Assembly: GCA_016784945.1 (NCBI GenBank)
Contig: JADHTP010000125.1
Coordinates: 1 to 8,570, forward strand
DNA: 8,570 nt
DNA from: Deltaproteobacteria bacterium
Lineage (GTDB): Bacteria > Myxococcota_A > UBA9042 > DTJE01
Direction of reading: 5' to 3'
Shown: piece by piece, positions 1 to 4,985 of the stretch
How positions within the stretch are numbered: the first letter of the stretch is position 1
Layout: each line of letters begins with the position of its first letter
Translations under genes and position numbers: made by a program
Notes under the pieces: model-generated
What the model was told of the DNA's origin: nothing
Databases searched by the model: none
What the model saw: only the letters and a program-made list of their open reading frames with translations

Positions 1-515
1 TGGACCAGGACCTGGCTGATCACGGCGGGCCAGACCTCCGGGTCCCCAACAGGCCGGGTGGCTACCTCGATTCCGTCCCGGGGCTCACAGCCGCCCTTAC
101 CCACATCGAACATGGCCTGCCATACCACCTGGATGCCCATCTGCAACAGGTCGGTCATGGTGCGGTCCAGGGTGTCGTATCCGTAGTTGCACAGGGGATC
201 GGTGGTGGCCGAAACGGCGGGGTCAGGGCACACGGCGTCCAGGGTGATGGCGCAACCCGAACCCCGCGGCACCCGGGCCATGTCCACGCCGTGCTGCTGG
301 TAGCCTTTGGCCCAGTTGTCCTCCGTGATGGAGGTCATTGGCACGTCTCCATCGAGCCCTCCGAAGGACCTCACCGGTCCGAGAGGTGTATCGAGGTCCA
401 CATCGAAGGTCCGGGTGGAGCCCGCGTTGGAGCCCGGGGACAGGGCGCCGCCGCCACCCAGGTCGCAACCCATGGGCAGCAATATCAGGACCAGCAAGGC
501 AACTCTGGACAACAT
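1..515 (-). CDS. Putative lipoprotein with a GH39-like glycoside hydrolase domain (N-terminal part, runs off left edge)
   Basis: This reading frame starts at the ATG at 515 and stays open to position 1, giving 171 residues without a stop, so only the N-terminal part is present. The N-terminus is a type II signal peptide: MLSR, a hydrophobic run, then the lipobox L-P-M-G-C with the lipidated Cys at residue 17. A Gly-rich stretch (GGGG) follows. The rest contains short motifs that recall the start of family 39 glycoside hydrolases (beta-xylosidase type TIM barrels): GGLDGD near residue 52, GVDMARVP near residue 76, then D-P-x-C-x-Y-x-Y-D-T-L-D, MGIQVVWQAMFDVG and a later W-P-A-V. The acid/base NEP motif would lie outside the window, so activity cannot be judged. 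The start is supported by GGAGAGGA at 528-535, 12 nt upstream. Asp at +2 after the Cys would favour inner-membrane retention under the enterobacterial Lol rule, which may not apply here. It is divergent from pyrC. The lipoprotein call is firm; the GH39 call is tentative. Confidence 0.75.
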   Translation of the reverse strand, partial: MLSRVALLVLILLPMGCDLGGGGALSPGSNAGSTRTFDVDLDTPLGPVRSFGGLDGDVPMTSITEDNWAKGYQQHGVDMARVPRGSGCAITLDAVCPDPAVSATTDPLCNYGYDTLDRTMTDLLQMGIQVVWQAMFDVGKGGCEPRDGIEVATRPVGDPEVWPAVISQVLV

Positions 516-527
516 GATCAGAATCGG

Positions 528-535
528 TCCTCTCC
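528..535 (-). promoter_or_regulatory. Ribosome binding site of the lipoprotein gene
   Basis: GGAGAGGA on the minus strand ends 12 nt before the ATG at 515. Spacing is a little long but the purine run is strong, and no better site lies nearby. It decides the start of the lipoprotein. Confidence 0.5.
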
Positions 536-546
536 GGGAGAAACCA

Positions 547-575
547 ATAGTCGGAAGTCGGCACCAATTAGTCAA
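547..575 (-). promoter_or_regulatory. Possible sigma-70-type promoter for the lipoprotein gene
   Basis: On the minus strand TTGACT (570-575) is followed after 17 nt by GACTAT (547-552). The -35 box matches five of six consensus positions and the -10 box only three of six. Transcription would start near 540, giving a leader of about 25 nt that contains the ribosome binding site. The arrangement fits, but the weak -10 makes this a moderate to low confidence call. Confidence 0.35.
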
Positions 576-585
576 TAGAGAGGGA

Positions 586-630
586 ACGATCAACGATTGA
601 CGATCCACGATCAACGATCAACGATCAACG
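586..630 (+). repeat. Tandem heptad repeat array (ACGATCA type), left copy
   Basis: Six 7-bp units lie in exact register from 586 to 627: ACGATCA, ACGATTG, ACGATCC, ACGATCA, ACGATCA, ACGATCA, followed by a partial ACG. Five of the six carry GATC. The array sits just upstream of pyrC. An inverted array of the same unit lies just downstream of that gene, and 612-630 is perfectly complementary to 1922-1940 (19 bp). The array is too short and has no spacers, so it is not a CRISPR. It is probably an intergenic repeat family; its function is unknown. Confidence 0.85.
597..625 (+). promoter_or_regulatory. pyrC: Weak candidate promoter for pyrC inside the heptad array
   Basis: TTGACG (597-602, five of six matches to a -35 box) is followed after 17 nt by AACGAT (620-625, three of six matches to a -10 box). 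A start near 632 would leave a leader of about 22 nt that includes the ribosome binding site at 641-646. The repeats themselves create similar hexamers at 7-bp intervals, so this could be chance. No better promoter was seen upstream of pyrC. Confidence 0.2.
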
Positions 631-640
631 CGCGACACGC

Positions 641-646
641 GGGGAG
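641..646 (+). promoter_or_regulatory. pyrC: Ribosome binding site of pyrC
   Basis: GGGGAG lies 7 nt before the ATG at 654. It selects that ATG over the upstream in-frame TTG at 597, which would translate the heptad repeats into a 19-residue extension with no counterpart in the family. Confidence 0.7.
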
Positions 647-653
647 TGCCCAA

Positions 654-1916
654 ATGTACGACACGGTTTTCAAGGCGGCCACCACGGTGGTTGAAGGTCG
701 GGTGGTGGTTCGGGACGTAGGCGTCCGCCGTGGCGTCATCGAAAAGATCGGCGCCATCACGGACGCGGCCGCCGCGCTGGAAGTGCCCTGCGAGGGACGC
801 CTCCTGATGCCGGGCGCCATCGACCTGCATGCCCATCTCCGCGAACCGGGCGGCACCCGGAAGGAAGACATCGCATCGGGGACCGCCGCCGCCGTGTCCG
901 CGGGAATCACGACCCTGCTGGAGATGCCGAACACCAACCCGCCCACCATCACACGGGCCGCCCTGGCGGAAAAGGTGGCCATCGCGAAACGAACGGGGCA
1001 CTGCAACATCCGTTTCTTCATGGCCCTGACGGCAAGAAACCTGGACGAACTGGAACAGGCCATGGACGACCCGGGGTTCGCCGGGATCAAGGTCTACCTG
1101 GGTTCCACCACGGGCAGCATCCTTTTGACCGAGTTCGATCCGCTCACCCGGGCCCTGGACCGGATACCCGCCCTGTTCGCCTTTCACGCGGAACTGGAGT
1201 CGGTGCTGCTGGACCACCGCGATCGCGTCCCCGATCCCCAGGCAGGGGACCACCACCGGTTGCGCCCCCCCGAGGCCGTGGTGGAGGGCACCCGCCTGGT
1301 CCTGGGCCACGCCGCCACCCGCGGTCGCCGACTCCACATCTGCCACCTGTCGGCGGCGGGAGAACTGGCCCGCCTGGCCGACGCCACTACGGGTTCCCGG
1401 GTGACCTGTGAGGTCACTCCGCACCACCTCTGGTTCACCCACAAGGACACGGCCGTCAAGGGAAACCGCCTCAAGGTGAATCCGCCGGTGCAGGGTCCCG
1501 AGGACCGAAAAGCCCTGCGCGAGGCCCTGAAGAACGGGCTGATCCAGGCCGTTGCCACGGACCACGCGCCCCATACCGTACAGGAAAAGGACCGCCCCTA
1601 TGCCAAGGCGCCGTCCGGGGTGCCGGGTTTGGACGTCATGGCCCCCTGCGTGCTTCGGCTGGTCCAATCCGGGGAAATCCCCTTGCCCCGCGCCTTCCAG
1701 GTTCTGTGCGAAAATCCCGCCAGCATCGCGGGCCTGTCCACCAAGGGTCGCGTGGAGGAAGGACGGGACGCGGACCTGGCCCTGTGGGACCTGGACGCCA
1801 CCTGGACGGTCCAGGGAAAGGACCTCGGGTCACGGTGCGGATGGAGCCCCTTCGAGGGTGAAACCCTGGCCGCACGTCCATTGGGTGTGTGGGTTGGCGG
1901 GGAACGTCGGGTGTGA
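654..1916 (+). CDS. pyrC: Dihydroorotase (class I-like, PyrC)
   Basis: A complete 420-residue amidohydrolase that interconverts N-carbamoyl-L-aspartate and L-dihydroorotate, the third step of de novo pyrimidine synthesis, in the cytoplasm. The binuclear metal site can be read directly: D-L-H-A-H-L-R-E-P-G with H59, H61 and R63; K146 in GIKVYLGSTTG, the place of a carbamylated bridging lysine; H178 in FAFHAE; H231 in HICHLS; and D303 in ATDHAPH. Substrate-side motifs MPNTNPP (91-97), EVTPHHL (253-259) and KVNPPV (274-279) are also present. The length fits the usual 420-450 residues of class I enzymes. The start is the ATG at 654, preceded by GGGGAG. It stands alone on the plus strand, with a divergent gene upstream and a convergent one downstream, and no other pyrimidine gene is in the window. 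Inverted heptad arrays bracket it closely. Hydantoinase or allantoinase are alternatives, but the motif set favours dihydroorotase. Confidence 0.95.
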   Translation: MYDTVFKAATTVVEGRVVVRDVGVRRGVIEKIGAITDAAAALEVPCEGRLLMPGAIDLHAHLREPGGTRKEDIASGTAAAVSAGITTLLEMPNTNPPTITRAALAEKVAIAKRTGHCNIRFFMALTARNLDELEQAMDDPGFAGIKVYLGSTTGSILLTEFDPLTRALDRIPALFAFHAELESVLLDHRDRVPDPQAGDHHRLRPPEAVVEGTRLVLGHAATRGRRLHICHLSAAGELARLADATTGSRVTCEVTPHHLWFTHKDTAVKGNRLKVNPPVQGPEDRKALREALKNGLIQAVATDHAPHTVQEKDRPYAKAPSGVPGLDVMAPCVLRLVQSGEIPLPRAFQVLCENPASIAGLSTKGRVEEGRDADLALWDLDATWTVQGKDLGSRCGWSPFEGETLAARPLGVWVGGERRV

Positions 1917-1924
1917 GGAGACGT

Positions 1925-1959
1925 TGATCGTTGATCGTTGTTCGCTAATCGTTGATCGT
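1925..1959 (-). repeat. Tandem heptad repeat array (ACGATCA type), right copy, inverted
   Basis: Five 7-bp units lie in register. Read on the minus strand they are ACGATCA, ACGATTA, GCGAACA, ACGATCA, ACGATCA. This is the same unit as the array at 586-630 but in opposite orientation, starting 8 bp after the pyrC stop codon. It fills most of the 62-bp gap between pyrC and the convergent TPR lipoprotein gene. No local hairpin with a T-run was seen here, so it is not an ordinary intrinsic terminator. Confidence 0.8.
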
Positions 1960-1978
1960 GGGCTGTAAGCAAGGGCGG

Positions 1979-2863
1979 CTAGGGGCCCTGTTCTTCCTTG
2001 AGGTCGGCGATGAGGCGCTGCAGGTTGTTGTAGACCATCTTCGCCGGCTCCACCAGTTCCGAGCCCTGGGCGGAACCCTCGACGATAAACTTCTTCAGAT
2101 AGAAGGATGCCTGGCGGTAACGGGCGAGACGGATCAGCGCGTTGGCAAGATTGAAGGCGCAGGTCGTGTTGGTCGGGTCGTGCTCCAGAGACTTGCCGAA
2201 CTCGTCCACCGCGGCCTTGTCGTTGCCCATCCCCATGAGAACCAGCGCCAGGTTGTGGTGTGATTCGGCATCGTTGGGGTTCAGGCGGATGGCCTCGCGG
2301 AAAACGGCCATGGCTTCGGTTTCGGCCCCGTTTTCAAGGTAGGCCACACCCATGGCATTGAAGGCCCTGGCATAACCGGGATCGGCCTTGACGGCCTTGC
2401 GGTACATGTCGTCGGCGGGCACCAGCTTGCCTTTCCCGGCCAGGCCGACGCCGCTCCAGTACAGGGCGCCCGCATGGCCACCGTCCCCTTCGATGACATC
2501 CTGGAAGTGCTTGAGCGCCGTGTCCACCTCGCCCTTCATCATGGCCAGCCGCGCCAACTGGAAGGTCACCTCCAGGTCGCGGGGATTGAGGTTCGCCGCC
2601 TCGTTCAGCTCCCTTCCGGCACCGTCGAGGTCGTTGAAGTCATGCAGCATGATGATGCCCAGGTGGTAGTGGGCCAGTCCGTTCTTCGGATACAGGGCGA
2701 TGGACCTTTCGAAAAGGGCCGCTGCCTGGTTGACGTCCCCGTTCTCGAAGGCCTTCACACCCCGGTTTGACAGGGCGATGGACTCGGTCTGGGCCTTGGT
2801 GCAGGCTACCGACGCCAGCAGAACCAGGGTCGCCAGGAGGGTTCGCATGGTCGCCGAGGTCAT
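1979..2863 (-). CDS. TPR-repeat lipoprotein (GltE/AglT/NfsE-like)
   Basis: A 294-residue exported protein made almost entirely of TPR repeats. The N-terminus MTSATMRTLL leads into a hydrophobic run and a lipobox-like L-L-A-S-V-A-C, with the candidate lipidated Cys at residue 21. About seven TPR units follow from residue 28 to about 266, with clear A-x-F-x-x-A-I-x-L-x-P-x patterns such as AVFREAIRLNPND. A short helical tail ends the protein. The ATG at 2863 overlaps the TGA of the FHA gene (ATGA), so the two are translationally coupled; AGGGTG lies 5 nt before it. A second ATG at 2848 has no comparable site, and the longer open frame upstream to 3094 only reads through the FHA gene. In Myxococcus, a TPR lipoprotein (GltE/AglT, or NfsE in the paralogous system) accompanies an FHA protein of the same type as the neighbour here, so a periplasm-facing lipoprotein of an envelope-spanning complex is the likely role. 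Orthology to Glt or Nfs cannot be decided. Confidence 0.88.
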   Translation of the reverse strand: MTSATMRTLLATLVLLASVACTKAQTESIALSNRGVKAFENGDVNQAAALFERSIALYPKNGLAHYHLGIIMLHDFNDLDGAGRELNEAANLNPRDLEVTFQLARLAMMKGEVDTALKHFQDVIEGDGGHAGALYWSGVGLAGKGKLVPADDMYRKAVKADPGYARAFNAMGVAYLENGAETEAMAVFREAIRLNPNDAESHHNLALVLMGMGNDKAAVDEFGKSLEHDPTNTTCAFNLANALIRLARYRQASFYLKKFIVEGSAQGSELVEPAKMVYNNLQRLIADLKEEQGP

Positions 2864-4620
2864 TTCGTCACCCTGAAGATGAAGGGATAGGTCACCTTGA
2901 CCGTGCCGCCGCCGCGTGGTGACGGGAAGCGCCAGGTCGCGATCCGACTGGCGATGCATTTCTCCACCGCCGGGCTTTTCAGCGAGGAACTGGCAACCTT
3001 GACGCCGATGACCTTGCCAGTGGGAGTGATGACCCATTTGTAGACCACCTGGCCGGCTACGTTGGGGTTCCTCTGTACCTCCTGCTGGTAGCACCAGCGG
3101 ATCTGGTTCATCTTGCTCTGGATATAGCGACGCACGGTGGCCTTGTCCAGCTCGCCGGTCACGGAATAGGGCGCCGAGTAGACCACCGGCCGCCCCCCGC
3201 CCTTCTTGAACCTCAGTTTCGCCGGAAGGCCTTCGCCGCCCTTTTCCAGCCCATCGATACCCTTCAGGTCCGCGGGTCCGAACTCGCTGCCCCCGAACAT
3301 GCCCGGCGTCCCCTGGAAACCGCCTGTTCCGCCGCCCAGGGTGCCCCCGAAGGCGTCGAGCCCCGAAACCATACTCCCCGATCCAGTGCTCCCGATCACC
3401 CGAGGCCCCATGCCGGCCATGTTGGGATCCCCGCCGGCGCCGAGCACCTGGCTCAACAGGTCGTCCTGCTGATTCAACACGCGGGTCAGTGCCCGGTCCG
3501 CGATTTCCTGGTTCTTCTTCTTCAGTTCTTCGGGCGTGAGCTTCGACTTCAGGTCGTCGAGCTTCTTGATCTTCATCTTGGACTTGTCCGCCGAGGTCCT
3601 GTCCTCGGTTTCGAACTTTTCGTCCTTTTTCTTGCGGCGTTCTTCTTCCCGGGCGCGCCGTTCCTGCTCCAACTGGGCCAGCTTTTCGAGTTCCGCCACC
3701 TGGATCATCTTGAAGGCCTGGCTCCGCCTTTCATAGGGGTCGCGGATGGCGCGCAGCTGCTCTTCCGGGATCAGGGTGATCATGATGAGGAACAGCAGGT
3801 GCAGGATGACCGACACCGCCGAATAGACATGGTCCTGCACGTTGAGCCGCTTGGCCAGGGGCACGTGCACCGGCTGGGGCAGGTTCTCCAGACCCACCAT
3901 GAGGGTGAAGGGCCCGTAGTTGAGACGGGCCTTGGTGCCCGCCTCCATCCGCAGTTGGGTTTTGTTCACCAGCTTGCCGCGACGCTCCAGGTCCCCGACC
4001 TTGATGACCTTGCCGCCCACCAGGCAGTCGCCTTCCACGCCGGGACTGGACAGGTCCAGCAGAAAGCCGCTGCCCTCGGGAACGGCCAGGTTCATCTGCT
4101 CCTGGCCGATGTATTCCGAGGGAATGAAAATGAGGCTGCCGACCTTATCCCCGGCCGTTACAGTGGTCCCCTTCTGGAAATGCTTGACCGTAACCACTTC
4201 TTCGTTCCAGAGGACCGCGATTTCCAGGGCCATCTTCTGGGTCAGGGGTGCGTCGTCGTGAATGGCGGAGGGAGAATAGAAGGCCTCGGTGGCGGTCTTT
4301 TCTTCGGCCGCGCCTTCCAGGGTGATTTCCAGGCGCATTTCGCCCAGCAACAGTTCGTCACCGGACCGCATGACCGCCTGGGTGGTCTTCTGCCCGTTGA
4401 GCAGGGTGCCGTTGGTGCTTTCAAGGTCGGTGATGCGCACGTCCCCTGAATCCAGCACTTCGATGACGGCATGCTGCCTGGACACGTTTTCGTCGTCGAG
4501 GCGAAGGTGCGCCTGCCCGGCCTTGCCGATGCGGATGGTCTTCTGGTTGAAGACCTCTTCCCGTATCAGCTTGTCGCCTTCATGAACGGCGATCCGAATC
4601 GTGGGGACCTGATTGTCCAT
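2860..4620 (-). CDS. FHA domain / transmembrane / AgmX-PglI C-terminal domain protein (GltG/NfsG-like)
   Basis: A 586-residue envelope-spanning protein. Residues 7-100 form an FHA phosphothreonine-binding domain with all hallmark residues: G32, S47-R48-x-H50, S68-T69-N70-G71-T72, N75-G76. Residues 128-247 are a beta-rich segment that could be a degenerate second FHA-like fold. One transmembrane helix spans about 265-284 and contains S270-x3-H274, the spacing seen in TonB and TolA. After it come a Lys/Glu-rich coiled coil (about 298-390), a Gly-rich linker (about 395-470) and a C-terminal domain (about 485-586) of the AgmX/PglI type, with C510, C555, W-R-F-P-x-P and GGG before the last strands. 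The predicted topology is N-terminus in the cytoplasm and C-terminus in the periplasm. GAGAGGG precedes the ATG, which is 16 nt after the small-protein stop; the TPR lipoprotein follows with a 4-nt overlap. The architecture matches GltG of the Myxococcus gliding machinery and its Nfs paralogue. Domain calls are firm; the exact orthologue is not. Confidence 0.92.
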   Translation of the reverse strand: MDNQVPTIRIAVHEGDKLIREEVFNQKTIRIGKAGQAHLRLDDENVSRQHAVIEVLDSGDVRITDLESTNGTLLNGQKTTQAVMRSGDELLLGEMRLEITLEGAAEEKTATEAFYSPSAIHDDAPLTQKMALEIAVLWNEEVVTVKHFQKGTTVTAGDKVGSLIFIPSEYIGQEQMNLAVPEGSGFLLDLSSPGVEGDCLVGGKVIKVGDLERRGKLVNKTQLRMEAGTKARLNYGPFTLMVGLENLPQPVHVPLAKRLNVQDHVYSAVSVILHLLFLIMITLIPEEQLRAIRDPYERRSQAFKMIQVAELEKLAQLEQERRAREEERRKKKDEKFETEDRTSADKSKMKIKKLDDLKSKLTPEELKKKNQEIADRALTRVLNQQDDLLSQVLGAGGDPNMAGMGPRVIGSTGSGSMVSGLDAFGGTLGGGTGGFQGTPGMFGGSEFGPADLKGIDGLEKGGEGLPAKLRFKKGGGRPVVYSAPYSVTGELDKATVRRYIQSKMNQIRWCYQQEVQRNPNVAGQVVYKWVITPTGKVIGVKVASSSLKSPAVEKCIASRIATWRFPSPRGGGTVKVTYPFIFRVTK

Positions 4621-4636
4621 GTGTGCCCTCTCGGAA

Positions 4637-4888
4637 TCAGAGATCTTCCGCAGACTTCAGAATTTCATCCACAAAATCGGTCCGTACCTGGATGAGACTG
4701 GATTTCTTGCGCCTGACAAGGGCTTCGGCCACACTCTGGTCCGGCCGCAGGAACTGGGCCTCCACCACGTCCCCTTCGAAATCCATCTCTTGCGTGGATC
4801 GTTTGGGCTGGTCCTGGGCCACGGCCTCAGGCACCCCGAAAACCACCACCCCAATTACAACCAACGTGATACGTAGCAACCTGAGCAT
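4637..4888 (-). CDS. Small secreted protein of the envelope module
   Basis: An 83-residue protein with a Sec signal peptide: MLRLLR, a hydrophobic run (ITLVVIGVVVFGV), and a probable cleavage after A-V-A before QD. The mature part, about 58 residues, is charged and has no further membrane segment; it ends with V-R-x-D-F-V-D-E-I-L-K-S-A-E-D-L. I chose the ATG at 4888 because GAGG at 4895-4898 lies 6 nt before it and because the promoter at 4909-4937 predicts a transcript starting near 4902. The earlier in-frame ATG at 4900 (87 residues) would then be nearly leaderless. It lies between the long TPR gene and the FHA gene, 16 nt before the latter. Position, size and export recall the small periplasmic component of Glt-type clusters (GltF), but the similarity is from memory of gene order, so no symbol is given. 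Confidence 0.75.
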   Translation of the reverse strand: MLRLLRITLVVIGVVVFGVPEAVAQDQPKRSTQEMDFEGDVVEAQFLRPDQSVAEALVRRKKSSLIQVRTDFVDEILKSAEDL

Positions 4889-4908
4889 GAGCCACCTCAT
4901 CGCCGCCG

Positions 4909-4937
4909 ATTCTAAACCCGCCTACCCCGAATGACAA
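4909..4937 (-). promoter_or_regulatory. Internal sigma-70-type promoter for the small-protein/FHA/TPR-lipoprotein genes
   Basis: On the minus strand TTGTCA (4932-4937) is followed after exactly 17 nt by TAGAAT (4909-4914). Each box has one mismatch to consensus. Transcription would begin at about 4901-4903, leaving a leader of roughly 13 nt before the ATG at 4888 that contains its GAGG ribosome binding site. The promoter lies in the only sizeable gap of the minus-strand cluster, so the last three genes could be expressed separately from the long TPR gene. This is the best promoter in the window. Confidence 0.6.
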
Positions 4938-4961
4938 ACGAGACGGCGGTTTCATTCTCCC

Positions 4962-4985
4962 AGGCCGACAATCCCCGTGCGGCCT
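4962..4985 (-). other. Short hairpin just after the long TPR gene
   Basis: AGGCCG (minus strand, 4980-4985) and CGGCCT (4962-4967) form a 6-bp GC-rich stem with a 12-nt loop, beginning directly after the TAA stop. No T-run follows, so it is not a standard intrinsic terminator. It could weaken read-through or protect the 3' end of the upstream message. Confidence 0.3.

Noticed and set aside
586..630. CRISPR-like or origin-like array
   Set aside because: Units are 7 bp with no spacers, there are no cas genes, and no DnaA-box consensus or dnaA/dnaN neighbours.
597..653. Longer pyrC start at the TTG at 597
   Set aside because: It would translate the heptad repeats, and the ATG at 654 has a well-placed GGGGAG and gives the usual family N-terminus.
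618..1667. Antisense open frame (349 codons) opposite pyrC
   Set aside because: The plus strand encodes every PyrC catalytic motif; the antisense product has no recognisable features.
1972..1989. AGGGC/GCCCT hairpin at the end of the TPR lipoprotein gene as a terminator
   Set aside because: Only a 5-bp stem, it overlaps the stop codon and has no T-run after it.
2864..3094. 77-residue N-terminal extension of the TPR lipoprotein
   Set aside because: It lies inside the FHA coding region, would bury the signal peptide, and the ATGA overlap start has a ribosome binding site.
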